Source of the DNA: Streptacidiphilus fuscans
Lineage (GTDB): Bacteria > Actinomycetota > Actinomycetes > Streptomycetales > Streptomycetaceae
Length of the DNA stretch: 64,000 nt
Assembly (NCBI RefSeq): GCF_015690355.1
Contig: NZ_JADPRT010000004.1
Location: 332,291 to 396,290 of the forward strand
Direction: 5' to 3'
Below the pieces are notes generated by a model. The model saw nothing but the letters and a program-made list of their open reading frames with translations, had not been told where the DNA came from and searched no databases. Made by a program: the position numbers and the translations under genes. This document shows, in pieces, positions 16,957 through 26,400 of this stretch; position 1 is the first letter of the stretch; each line of letters begins with the position of its first letter.

Positions 16957-17298
16957 ATGGACCAGGCAGTGCGTGACTACGTCGACGCGATCCGGGCGGA
17001 GCACCGCCCGCTCTTCGACCGGATCCACGGGCTGATCCTCGCCGACCACCCCGACGCCGAGGTCGCCCTCTCCTACGACATGCCGACCTACCGGGTCGGC
17101 GGGCGCCGCCTCCACGTCGGCGTGTGGCAGCACGGCGTCTCGCTCTACGGCTGGCGACGCCCCGACGCCACCGGCTTCGTCGCCCGCCACCCGGATCTGC
17201 TCCACGGTAAGGCGACCCTGCGACTGCGTCCGGAGGACGCCGCAGGCATGTCCGACGACGAGCTGCGGGCGTTCCTGGCGGCAGCGCTGGCCGACTGA
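16957..17298 (+). CDS. DUF1801 / YdhG-like protein
   Basis: The 113-aa protein shows the DUF1801 pattern: an N-terminal YVDAIRAEHRPLFDRIHGLI helix, the core EVALSYDMPTYRVGGRRLHVGVWQHGVSLYG and a C-terminal HGKATLRLRPEDAA segment. The family (related to YdhG/CnrY-like folds) has no well-established function. It starts at ATG 16957 after AGAAGG. Confidence 0.82.
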   Translation: MDQAVRDYVDAIRAEHRPLFDRIHGLILADHPDAEVALSYDMPTYRVGGRRLHVGVWQHGVSLYGWRRPDATGFVARHPDLLHGKATLRLRPEDAAGMSDDELRAFLAAALAD

Positions 17299-17407
17299 TC
17301 CGGACCGGCGGGTGCGCGGACGCCCGCGGCCGACTGTGCCGAAGGTCTCATGTGAGCCGGCCCTCGACCTGCCGCTACGCGACCGGACCGTCCGTACGGT
17401 GGAGCGC

Positions 17408-17737
17408 ATGTCCGAGCTCCACGCCGATCCCCTGGCCCGGGTCGCCCACGCCTTCGCGCCGCGTTTCGCCGAGTTCGCGTTCGAGCCGGGCTTCGTCGCG
17501 GCCGTGGACCAGCACGTCGCCGAGCTGCGGGAACGCCTGTGGGGCCCGGAGCCCGGCCTTACGGCCAAGGCGCCGGACCCCGTGGATCTGGCGGACTACG
17601 CGTTGGGCTTCCAGGACGCCCTCGCCGAGATCGGCTGGCGGGAGCCGGTCGGCCACGACTACGCGGTCTGCCGACTCACCGCCGTCAGCTGGCTGGTGCA
17701 CAAGCACCGCCTGCTGGACCCGGACGCCCGGACCTGA
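17408..17737 (+). CDS. Hypothetical protein (109 aa)
   Basis: From ATG 17408 the product is 109 aa, all-helical in appearance, with Leu/Ala/Glu-rich heptad-like stretches and a conserved-looking YAVCRLTAVSWLVHKHRLLDPD C-terminus. The upstream GGTGGAGC is a plausible ribosome binding site; the longer frame from 17312 adds residues unlike the rest. I do not recognise a function. It is convergent with the channel-like gene and ends 13 bases from it. Confidence 0.68.
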   Translation: MSELHADPLARVAHAFAPRFAEFAFEPGFVAAVDQHVAELRERLWGPEPGLTAKAPDPVDLADYALGFQDALAEIGWREPVGHDYAVCRLTAVSWLVHKHRLLDPDART

Positions 17738-17750
17738 GGCGCCGAACTCT

Positions 17751-18614
17751 TCAGCTCGTCGTGGGCGGGTTGTCGCCCTGCCCCTCGCTCCGTCCCTCGC
17801 CGCGGTCCCGGCGCTCGCCGGTCTGCTCGATGTCCCGGACGGGCTGGTTGGTCATGGCGTCCTCGCGGCCCAGCTGGTAGGCCGTGCCGGACGCGCCGGG
17901 GCGCAGCTTCGTGCTCTCCCGCTCGGCGGTGTCCAGCCAACGGTCCCAGCGGGCCCGCATCGGCTGGATCAGGCCGCCGCCGATGCCCACGACGATCACG
18001 CCCGCGATCGAGGCGAGAATCGCCCACAGCACCGGACCGGTGACCGAGGTCGCGATCCCCGTCTGTCCGAGCGCGGCGAACACGCCGAGCACCACGATGG
18101 CCGCCCAGCAGACGGTCGCCACGACCTTGCCGTACGAGGCGTTGGCGAGCGCGTTCCCGACAATGTCCCTGACCGCGTTGGCGATGGCCATGGCGATGAC
18201 CACGATGACCACGGCGACGATGCCCTTGGGCAGCCAGGAGACGATCGCGTTGATCATCACGCTGATCGGGTTGGGCCCGAAGACACCGAAGGCCAGCTGC
18301 AGCGCCATCAGCATGATCGCGTAGTACACGATCTTGGCGATGATGCCGGTCATGTCGTACGAGGAGCCCTGGAGCGCCCGTCCGATACCGGCCCGCTCGG
18401 CGACCCGCTCCGAGCCGACGCGTCGCAGCAGCCGGTCGAGGATCTTGGCGATGAACCGGGCCACGATCCAACCGACGACCAGGATCGCCAGGAAGGCGAT
18501 GAACTTGGGGACGAAGGCCGCGAACTTGGACCAGGCGTTGGAGATACCGCCACTGATGTCCACGTTGAGGGCCAGATGGACCTGTTGGGCCTGACTGGTG
18601 AGTGGGTTGGACAC
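17751..18614 (-). CDS. Mechanosensitive-channel-like membrane protein (conserved TM helix repeats)
   Basis: The 287-aa product starts at GTG 18614 with GGAAGG six bases upstream; the long open frame beyond it to 20222 is antisense to hypX and is rejected. Hydrophobic helices lie at about 28-52, 75-100, 118-145, 160-182 and 195-222, with MscS-related 'conserved TM helix' features (FIAFLAILVVGWIVARFIAKILDRLLRRVG; VRDIVGNALANASYG). The C-terminal 65 residues are hydrophilic and charged. Such proteins may form small-conductance channels, but the beta domain of MscS is absent. It probably forms a single-gene unit. Confidence 0.8.
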   Translation of the reverse strand: MSNPLTSQAQQVHLALNVDISGGISNAWSKFAAFVPKFIAFLAILVVGWIVARFIAKILDRLLRRVGSERVAERAGIGRALQGSSYDMTGIIAKIVYYAIMLMALQLAFGVFGPNPISVMINAIVSWLPKGIVAVVIVVIAMAIANAVRDIVGNALANASYGKVVATVCWAAIVVLGVFAALGQTGIATSVTGPVLWAILASIAGVIVVGIGGGLIQPMRARWDRWLDTAERESTKLRPGASGTAYQLGREDAMTNQPVRDIEQTGERRDRGEGRSEGQGDNPPTTS

Positions 18615-18764
18615 GGTGGACCTTCCGTGCTGTGCCGCCCCGAGGGGCGCGTGCCTGCATCCCTGTTGGTCTCCCAGCCTCTGTGCCCGCACCACTGCTC
18701 GCGCGCCGACCGGTCCGAGCGGGTGACACCCGCTCAGCCGGCCGATGCGCGAGGCGTCCCGTGT

Positions 18765-18800
18765 GTGACCTACTGGGGTGGTCACCCCCGACCGGGGTGA
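18765..18800. promoter_or_regulatory. Two overlapping inverted repeats upstream of the SRPBCC gene
   Basis: GTGACC (18765-18770) is inverted as GGTCAC (18780-18785), and TCACCCC (18782-18788) is inverted as GGGGTGA (18794-18800) around a 5-base centre. They sit 45-80 bases before ATG 18846 in the divergent spacer, so they may be operator sites. Confidence 0.45.
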
Positions 18801-18845
18801 GCAGGGACAGGCAGGCACGAGCAGGAACGAAGGGAACGAACGGTC

Positions 18846-19385
18846 ATGACCAGTACCGACGACGCAGGCCACTTCCTCGACCCCGAGGGTGGCCGCCCGG
18901 CCGTCCGCTTCGAACGTGTCTACGCCCGCCCGGTCGCGGCCGTCTGGGCGGCCGTCAGCGATCCCGCCCAGCTCGCGCGGTGGTTCCCCGCGCCGGAGGT
19001 CACCCTCGACCTGGTCCCCGGCGCCGAGGTCACCTTCGGCGGTGACCCGAACGCGCCGGACCTCGTCACCACCGGCCGGGTCCTCGCCGCCGAACCCTCC
19101 CGTCGACTCCACTTCACCTGGGGCGGCGAGGAGTTGCACCTCGACCTGGCACCGCTCCCCGGCGGCGGCACGCGGTTCGCGCTCACCGACGTCCTCGAAT
19201 CCCGCGACGCCGCCGCCCGTAACGCCGCAGGCTGGGAACTCTGCCTCGCGGCCCTCGGGGTCCACCTCGACGGCGGTGCGAACGCCGGACCTCACGCCGG
19301 GCCGACCGCCGCCTGGGAGGACCGCTACGCCGCCTACCTCGCGGCCGGCTTCCCCTCCGGCGCTCCCGTCCCCGGCCGGGACTGA
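18846..19385 (+). CDS. SRPBCC / AHSA1-like protein
   Basis: The 179-aa product begins its fold at RFERVYARPVAAVWAAVSDPAQLARWFPAPEVTLDLVPGAEVTF, the standard start of the activator-of-Hsp90-ATPase-homologue (AHSA1, START-like) hydrophobic-pocket family, and continues with HFTWGGEELHLDLAPLPGGGTRFALTDV. Members bind hydrophobic ligands; the ligand here is unknown. ATG 18846 is preceded by GAAGGGAACG. It ends 140 bases before hypX and is probably a separate unit. Confidence 0.85.
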   Translation: MTSTDDAGHFLDPEGGRPAVRFERVYARPVAAVWAAVSDPAQLARWFPAPEVTLDLVPGAEVTFGGDPNAPDLVTTGRVLAAEPSRRLHFTWGGEELHLDLAPLPGGGTRFALTDVLESRDAAARNAAGWELCLAALGVHLDGGANAGPHAGPTAAWEDRYAAYLAAGFPSGAPVPGRD

Positions 19386-19523
19386 CGGTTCTGTCGTTTC
19401 CGTTGCGCGGGTGGGGCGAATCGGGTGACCCTGCGGTGCGGCGGCTTCACGAGGGTCCGGTGGCGCAGGACGCTCGGTGGTGGCCGAGTCCCGCGCTTCC
19501 GCCGCGGGGGCCGGGAGGTTGTG

Positions 19524-21329
19524 ATGGAGATCCTGCTCGTTGCGTCCGCCTTCAACAGCCTGACGCAGCGCGTCTTCGCCGCCCTGCGCGACCGGGGCCA
19601 CACGGTCGGGGTGGAGCTCGCGAGCGGGGCAGCGCTGGTAGCGGCGGTGCGGGAGCGGTCGCCGGAGCTGATCGTCGCACCGATGCTGAAGACGGCGGTG
19701 CCCGACGAGGTGTGGACGACCGTCCCCTGCCTGATCGTCCACCCGGGGCCGCTCGGCGACCGCGGCCCCTCCTCGCTGGATCGCGCCGTCCAGGACGGGT
19801 GCAGCACCTGGGGAGTGACGGTCCTTCAGGCCGAGGCGGAGATGGACGCGGGCCCGGTCTGGGCCACCGTCGACTGCCCGCTGCCACCGCGCGGGAAGAG
19901 CGACCTCTACCGCAACGAGATCGCCGACGCCGCACTGGAGGCGGTCCTCCTCGCCGTCGAACGCTTCGCCTCCAGGGCCCACGAGCCCGCTGCCCGCGAG
20001 CCCGGTGCCCACGAGCACGGTGACCGCGGGCCGCTGTCGCAGCATCTCCCCGAGATCCGCCGACGGGTCGTCACCAGGCCTTTCCTGCGCCAGCCCGAGC
20101 GGCGCATCGACTGGTCCGCCGACTCCACCGCCGACGTGCTGCGCAAGCTCCGCGCGGCGGACTCGCAGCCGGGCGTGCTCGACGACCTGCTGGACGGGGA
20201 GTGGTTCCTGCACGGCGGGCACGAGGAGGACCGGCTGCGCGGCCGTCCGGGGGAGCTACTGGCGACCCGTCACGGCGCTGTCTGCCGCGCCACCGTGGAC
20301 GGCGCGGTGTGGATCCCGCAGCTGCGCCCGCGCCGTACGCCCGGCGCGCAGAGCACCTTCGCGCTGCCCGCGACCCTCGCGCTCGGGGCACGACTGCCCC
20401 AACTGCACGAGGAGCCGGTCGAACTGGAGCTTCCGGCCGACCGCCGGACCTGGACGGACATCCGCTACCGCGAGCACGGCGAGGTCGGCATGCTGTCGTT
20501 CTCGTTCGCGGGCGGCGCGATGGGCACGAGCCAGTGCCGTCGGCTCCTCGACGCCTACCGCGAGGCGTGCAGTCGGCCCACCTCGGTGCTGGTGCTGGGC
20601 GGGCAGCGGGACTTCTTCGGCAACGGCATCCACCTCAACGTCATCGAGGCCGCGGCCGACCCCGGGCTGGAGTCCTGGGCCAACATCAACGCCATCGACG
20701 ACCTGGTCGAGGCCGTGCTCACCACCACCGACCGACTCGTGGTCGCCGCGCTCGGCGGCAACGCCGCAGCGGGCGGGGCGATGCTGGCGCTGGCGGCCGA
20801 CGAGGTCTGGTGCCGGGACGGCGTCGTGCTCAACCCGCACTACCGGCTGATGGGCCTGACCGGCTCGGAGTTCTGGACCCTGACCCTGCCCCGACGCGTC
20901 GGCCTGCAGGCCACCCACGCGTTGGTCACCCAGGCACTGCCGGTCAGCGTCGAGCGCGCGGTCGCGCTGGGTCTGGTGGAGCGGGCGATCGTCTGCCCGG
21001 CGGACGAGTTCGGCGCGCACGCCGCCCATCTGGCGGAGCACCTGGCCGCCATGCCCGGCACGCCCGCCCGGATCGCCAGGAAGAAGGCCGCGCTGGAGCG
21101 TCAGGAGGCGGAGCGTCCGCTGCGCGTCTTCCGCGAGGCGGAGCTGGAGCGCATGCACACCATCTTCTTCGACCCCGAACAGCCCTACCACGCGCTGCGT
21201 CGGGCCTTCGTGCACAAGCACGCCGTCCTCGCCACGCCGGAGCACCTGCGGCCACCGCTTCCCCGCACGCCTCAGGGACGGCCTCCGGGCCAGTCGGTCG
21301 CCCGGTCGGCTGTGCACACGTCACTCTGA
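19524..21329 (+). CDS. hypX: Hydrogenase maturation protein HypX (HoxX)
   Basis: The 601-aa protein joins a formyl-THF-binding, formyltransferase-like N-terminal half (VHPGPLGDRGPSSLDRAV at about 75-92) to a crotonase-fold C-terminal half (GGQRDFFGNGIHLNVIEA and ALGGNAAAGGAMLALAADEVW). Characterised HypX uses these two parts to make CO for the active-site Fe of [NiFe]-hydrogenases under oxic conditions. ATG 19524 has GGGAGG seven bases upstream; GTG 19521 is also in frame. It is the first gene of the hydrogenase block, and its presence suggests maturation adapted to growth in air. Confidence 0.93.
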   Translation: MEILLVASAFNSLTQRVFAALRDRGHTVGVELASGAALVAAVRERSPELIVAPMLKTAVPDEVWTTVPCLIVHPGPLGDRGPSSLDRAVQDGCSTWGVTVLQAEAEMDAGPVWATVDCPLPPRGKSDLYRNEIADAALEAVLLAVERFASRAHEPAAREPGAHEHGDRGPLSQHLPEIRRRVVTRPFLRQPERRIDWSADSTADVLRKLRAADSQPGVLDDLLDGEWFLHGGHEEDRLRGRPGELLATRHGAVCRATVDGAVWIPQLRPRRTPGAQSTFALPATLALGARLPQLHEEPVELELPADRRTWTDIRYREHGEVGMLSFSFAGGAMGTSQCRRLLDAYREACSRPTSVLVLGGQRDFFGNGIHLNVIEAAADPGLESWANINAIDDLVEAVLTTTDRLVVAALGGNAAAGGAMLALAADEVWCRDGVVLNPHYRLMGLTGSEFWTLTLPRRVGLQATHALVTQALPVSVERAVALGLVERAIVCPADEFGAHAAHLAEHLAAMPGTPARIARKKAALERQEAERPLRVFREAELERMHTIFFDPEQPYHALRRAFVHKHAVLATPEHLRPPLPRTPQGRPPGQSVARSAVHTSL

Positions 21330-21443
21330 CAGCCGCGCTTGGCGGGCCGCTGCGGCGTGGCGCGCGGTATCCAGTAACCAGGACGCCGTTGTCTGGATCC
21401 ACTGACGTCCGGGTCCGTTGATTCCTTCCCCCAGGAGGCATCC

Positions 21444-22532
<1,089 letters not shown>

Positions 22533-22599
22533 CGTTCCGTCACATCTCGTCCCAGACCTCAGGAAGAGCAGCGCAAGCAGAAGGGCACGGCACACGACG

Positions 22600-24369
22600 A
22601 TGGCAGCGGGAGACGGTACCGGATTGTTGGAGATGTCCTGGGATCCGATCACACGGATCGTGGGCAGCCTCGGCATCCACACGAAGATCGACTTCAAGCA
22701 GAAGCGGGTCGCCGAGTGCTACAGCACCTCGTCCGTCTTCCGCGGCTACAGCGTCTTCATGCGCGGCAAGGACCCGCGCGACGCGCACTTCATCACCAGC
22801 CGCATCTGCGGCATCTGCGGTGACAACCACGCGACGTGCTCGGTGTACGCGCAGAACATGGCGTACGGCGTCAAGCCGCCGCACCTGGGCGAGTGGCTGA
22901 TCAACCTCGGCGAGTCCGCCGAGTACATGTTCGACCACAACATCTTCCAGGAGAACCTGGTCGGGGTCGACTACTGCGAGAAGATGGTCAAGGAGACCAA
23001 CCCGGGCGTGCTCGAACTCGCCGAGCGCACCGAGGCCCCGCACGCCGGCGAGCACGGCTACAAGACCATCGCCGACATCATGCGCTCGCTCAACCCGCTG
23101 GAGGGCGAGTTCTACCGGGAGGCACTGCAGGTCAGCCGCTACACCCGGGAGATGTTCTGCCTGATGGAGGGTCGCCACGTGCACCCCTCCACGCTCTACC
23201 CGGGCGGCACCGGCACGGTCGCCTCGGTGCAGCTGCTCACCGACTACCTCAGCCGGCTGATGCGCTACGTCGAGTTCATGAAGAAGGTCGTGCCGCTCCA
23301 CGACGACCTCTTCGACTTCTTCTACGAGGCTCTCCCCGGCTACGAGGAGGTCGGCCGCCGCCGGGTCCTGCTGGGCTGCTGGGGCGCACTCAACGACCCG
23401 GAGTTCTGCGACTTCACCTACCGCAACATGACCGACTGGGGCCGGCGGATGTTCGTCACCCCGGGCGTGGTCGTGGACGGCAAGCTGGTCACCAACGACC
23501 TGACCCGGATCAACCTGGGCATCCGCATCCTCCTGGGCAGCTCCTACTACCAGGACTGGGAGGGCCAGGAGAAGTTCGTCACCCACGACCCGCTGGGCAA
23601 CCCGGTCGACGCCCGCCACCCGTGGAACCAGCACACCATCCCGGCCCCGCAGAAGCGCGACTTCGACGACAAGTACAGCTGGGTCATGTCGCCGCGCTGG
23701 TTCGACGGCCAGGACTACCTCGCCCTGGACACCGGCGGCGGCCCGATCGCGCGCCTGTGGTCCACCGCGCTGTCCGGGCTGGTCGACATCGGCTACGTCA
23801 AGGCCACCGGCCACAGCGTGGTCATCAACCTGCCCAAGTCGCTCACCAAGCCGGAGACCACCTTCGAGTGGAAGATCCCGCAGTGGAGCAACGCGCTGGA
23901 GCGCAACCGCGCCCGCACCTACTTCCAGGCCTACGCCGCCGGTGTCGCGCTGCACAGCATCGACATGGCGCTGGCCGAGGTCCGCGCCGGACGCACCCAG
24001 ACGTGGGAGAAGTTCGAGGTCCCGGACGAGGCGATCAGCTGCGGCTTCACCGAGGCCGTGCGCGGCGTGCTCTCGCACCACATGGTGGTCCGCGACGGCA
24101 AGATTGCCAACTACCACCCCTACCCGCCGACGCCGTGGAACGCCAGCGTGCGCGACTCCTACGGCACGCCCGGCCCCTACGAGGACGCGGTGCAGAACAC
24201 CCCGATCTTCGAGGAGAACCCGCCGGACAACTTCAAGGGCATCGACATCATGCGGGCCGTCCGCAGCTTCGACCCCTGTCTGCCCTGCGGCGTGCACATG
24301 TACGTCGGCGGCGGCAAGACCGTCCAGAAGATGCACGTCCCCACCGGCCTGAGCGGAATGGCCGGATGA
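22600..24369 (+). CDS. hhyL: [NiFe]-hydrogenase large subunit, group 1h-like
   Basis: The 589-aa catalytic subunit binds the Ni-Fe(CN)2CO site through RICGIC (Cys70, Cys73) near the N-terminus and DPCLPC (Cys560, Cys563) near the C-terminus. After His566 there are 23 residues, the expected C-terminal tail that a maturation protease removes; such a protease gene lies downstream at 27869. The enzyme would oxidise H2, in this group down to atmospheric levels, feeding electrons to the respiratory chain. Its stop overlaps the next start (ATGA). The ribosome binding site before ATG 22600 is weak, and translation may depend on hhyS. Confidence 0.94.
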   Translation: MAAGDGTGLLEMSWDPITRIVGSLGIHTKIDFKQKRVAECYSTSSVFRGYSVFMRGKDPRDAHFITSRICGICGDNHATCSVYAQNMAYGVKPPHLGEWLINLGESAEYMFDHNIFQENLVGVDYCEKMVKETNPGVLELAERTEAPHAGEHGYKTIADIMRSLNPLEGEFYREALQVSRYTREMFCLMEGRHVHPSTLYPGGTGTVASVQLLTDYLSRLMRYVEFMKKVVPLHDDLFDFFYEALPGYEEVGRRRVLLGCWGALNDPEFCDFTYRNMTDWGRRMFVTPGVVVDGKLVTNDLTRINLGIRILLGSSYYQDWEGQEKFVTHDPLGNPVDARHPWNQHTIPAPQKRDFDDKYSWVMSPRWFDGQDYLALDTGGGPIARLWSTALSGLVDIGYVKATGHSVVINLPKSLTKPETTFEWKIPQWSNALERNRARTYFQAYAAGVALHSIDMALAEVRAGRTQTWEKFEVPDEAISCGFTEAVRGVLSHHMVVRDGKIANYHPYPPTPWNASVRDSYGTPGPYEDAVQNTPIFEENPPDNFKGIDIMRAVRSFDPCLPCGVHMYVGGGKTVQKMHVPTGLSGMAG

Positions 24370-24971
24370 CGGTGGATCAGAAGGGCGCAGCCGAACAGGC
24401 GGTCACCCCGCCGACGCCGGACGTCACCGCGGCCCGGATCGAGGAGCTGCTGGACCGCCTCGCGTCCAGCGCCGACCGGACTGCGGCGGCCACCGCCGAG
24501 CAGCTGGTCCGCGCGCTGATGGACCTCTACGGCGCGGGCCTGGCCCGGGCCGTGGAGCTGCTGTCCGGACGCAGCGGCAGCCCCCTCGACGCGCTGCTCG
24601 ACGACGAGGTCACCGCCGGTCTGCTGGTCCTGCACGACCTGCACCCGGACGACGTCCCCGCCCGCGTCCGCCGCGCCCTGCGCGCGGCGGACGCGGGGGA
24701 GTGGGAGATCGACTCCCTCGACGCGGAGACAGGCGCGCTGACGCTGCGTCAGAAGGCGTCCGACAGTGCCTCCGGCGGCTCGGGCGGCGGCTGCGGCTGC
24801 GGGAGCAGCACGACGGACGGCGTGCGCGTCCGGGTGCGGGCGGCGCTGGCCGGGTTCGCGCCCGAGGTGACGCAGGTCGACCTGCTCGCCGCCGAACCCG
24901 CCCGCCGGGAGCCGCCGTTGCTGCAGATCGGCCTGCGGCCCGGTGCCGCCGCGCCGGTGGAGGCACGATGA
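24366..24971 (+). CDS. Hydrogenase-locus protein with CGCG motif (unknown function)
   Basis: The 201-aa product overlaps hhyL by four bases (ATGA) and the next gene likewise. Residues 20-135 are helical and charged; a Gly-rich linker carries the CGCG pair (GGGCGCGSS, about residue 142), followed by a VRVRVRAALAGFAPEVTQVDLL segment that faintly recalls the NifU C-terminal (Nfu) fold. No histidines suggest a Rieske site. Its position directly behind the large subunit suggests a role in assembly or electron transfer of the hydrogenase, but this is inference; I do not recognise a characterised homologue. Confidence 0.8.
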   Translation: MTVDQKGAAEQAVTPPTPDVTAARIEELLDRLASSADRTAAATAEQLVRALMDLYGAGLARAVELLSGRSGSPLDALLDDEVTAGLLVLHDLHPDDVPARVRRALRAADAGEWEIDSLDAETGALTLRQKASDSASGGSGGGCGCGSSTTDGVRVRVRAALAGFAPEVTQVDLLAAEPARREPPLLQIGLRPGAAAPVEAR

Positions 24972-25657
24972 CGGCGCTCCCGTCCACGCCTGCGGCCCGT
25001 CTCCGGACGGGCCTGCGGCGCTTCACCGGTCCGCGCCCGCCCGCCGTCGAGCGCTGCGAGCTGTGCGCGGCCGAGGTCGGCGCAGGCCACCGGCACCTCG
25101 TCGACACCGAGCGCCGGGCGCTGGCCTGCGCCTGCACCGCGTGCGCGATGCTCTTCGACCGGCCGGGCGGAGCGGGCGCGCAGCCGGGAACGGACGCGGG
25201 CCGGTTCCGCACCGTCCCCGACCGCTACCTCTCCGACCCCGACGCCGCGTTGGACGACGGCAGTTGGGCCGGCCTGCAGATCCCCGTCGGCATGGTCTTC
25301 TTCCTGCGCGACGGTGCGAGCGGCCAGGTGACGGCGTTCTACCCGAGCCCGGCCGGGGCCACCGAGAGCGAGCTGGAGCCGCAGGCTTGGGAGGCGGTCC
25401 GGGCGGCCACCCCGCTCGCCGACGAACTCGCCCCGGACGTCGAGGCGTTGCTGCTCCGTCACCACCAGCACCGCAGCGCCTGCTTCCTGGTCCCGGTCGA
25501 CGCCGCCTACGAGCTGGTCGGCCGGATGCGACGCCGCTGGCAGGGCTTCGACGGCGGCGCGGAGGCGCACGCCGAACTGGAGCTGTTCTTCGACCACGTC
25601 ACCCGCCGGGCGCAACGGGCACACCACGCGCACGAGCCGTCGAAGGGACGCGCATGA
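24968..25657 (+). CDS. DUF5947-like hydrogenase-locus protein with cysteine knuckle
   Basis: The 229-aa product has an N-terminal metal-knuckle-like segment, ERCELCAAEVGAGHRHLVDT then LACACTACAMLFD (CxxC, His, CxCxxC between residues about 29 and 62), followed by a mostly alpha/beta region with no clear catalytic motif. It matches my recollection of DUF5947, a family of actinobacterial hydrogenase clusters. Zn or Fe-S binding is plausible from the cysteine spacing. It is joined to its neighbours by ATGA overlaps on both sides, so it is very likely co-translated with hhyL. Confidence 0.78.
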   Translation: MTALPSTPAARLRTGLRRFTGPRPPAVERCELCAAEVGAGHRHLVDTERRALACACTACAMLFDRPGGAGAQPGTDAGRFRTVPDRYLSDPDAALDDGSWAGLQIPVGMVFFLRDGASGQVTAFYPSPAGATESELEPQAWEAVRAATPLADELAPDVEALLLRHHQHRSACFLVPVDAAYELVGRMRRRWQGFDGGAEAHAELELFFDHVTRRAQRAHHAHEPSKGRA

Positions 25658-26400
25658 CCGGGCTCGACTTCGCCTGCACCGAGGTCCGGGCCGAGCCGTA
25701 CGCGGCCGGGCCGACACTGCTGTTCCGGGTCAGGATCACCGCGCAGGGCGAGCCGCAGCGGGTCCACGCGCTGGCGCTGCGCTGCCAGTTCCGGATCGAA
25801 CCCGCCCGGCGGCACTACTCCGAGCCCGAGGCGCAGCGCCTCGGCGACCTCTTCGGCGAGCGCTCGCGCTGGGGCAGCACGCTGCATCCGCTGCAGTTCG
25901 CCCAGGTCGGCGTGGTGGTGCCCGGGTTCACCGGCAGCACCGAGGTGGAGCTGCCGGTCCCGGTCAGCTACGACCTCGACATCGCCGCGACCCGCTACAG
26001 CGACGCGCTGGCCGAGGGCGAGGTGCCGCTGCTGCTGCTCTTCTCCGGCACGGCCTTCCGTGGCGCAGGCGGGTTCCAGGTCGAGCCGGTGCCGTGGGAC
26101 AAGGAGGCGGTCTGCCGGATGCCGGTCGCCGTCTGGCGCGAGGCGATCGACGGTCACTTCCCCGGCTGCGGCTGGATCCGACTGCCGCGCGACACCATGG
26201 CCGCCCTCCAGGCCTACCGCTCCCGCCATGCCCTCCCTTCCTGGGAGGCCACCGTGGAGCGGCTGCTGCACGACGCGGAGGAGGAGGCCGAACCTGATCC
26301 GGTCGCCGTTGCCGCAGTCCGTGCCGTCAGTGCGTTCCCGACCGTGCCCACCGTCACGGCTACCGCCGCCGTCCGAACCGCCGAGGGGAGCCTGCGATGA
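25654..26400 (+). CDS. DUF6084-like hydrogenase-locus protein
   Basis: The 248-aa protein reads as beta-rich: alternating strands in residues 1-130 (LLFRVRITAQGEPQRVHALALRCQFRIEP; FTGSTEVELPVPVSYDLDI), then PLLLLFSGTAFRG and WIRLPRDTMAALQAYRSRHALPSW. The last 45 residues are an Ala/Thr/Val-rich, probably flexible tail. It resembles DUF6084 as I recall that family. No catalytic or metal motif is obvious. Four-base overlaps tie it to the genes on both sides. Confidence 0.75.
   Translation: MTGLDFACTEVRAEPYAAGPTLLFRVRITAQGEPQRVHALALRCQFRIEPARRHYSEPEAQRLGDLFGERSRWGSTLHPLQFAQVGVVVPGFTGSTEVELPVPVSYDLDIAATRYSDALAEGEVPLLLLFSGTAFRGAGGFQVEPVPWDKEAVCRMPVAVWREAIDGHFPGCGWIRLPRDTMAALQAYRSRHALPSWEATVERLLHDAEEEAEPDPVAVAAVRAVSAFPTVPTVTATAAVRTAEGSLR

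Noticed and set aside
17751..20222. Extension of the channel-like gene to 823 codons
   Set aside because: The extra N-terminal part is antisense to the SRPBCC and hypX genes; GTG 18614 has a good ribosome binding site and matches the family.
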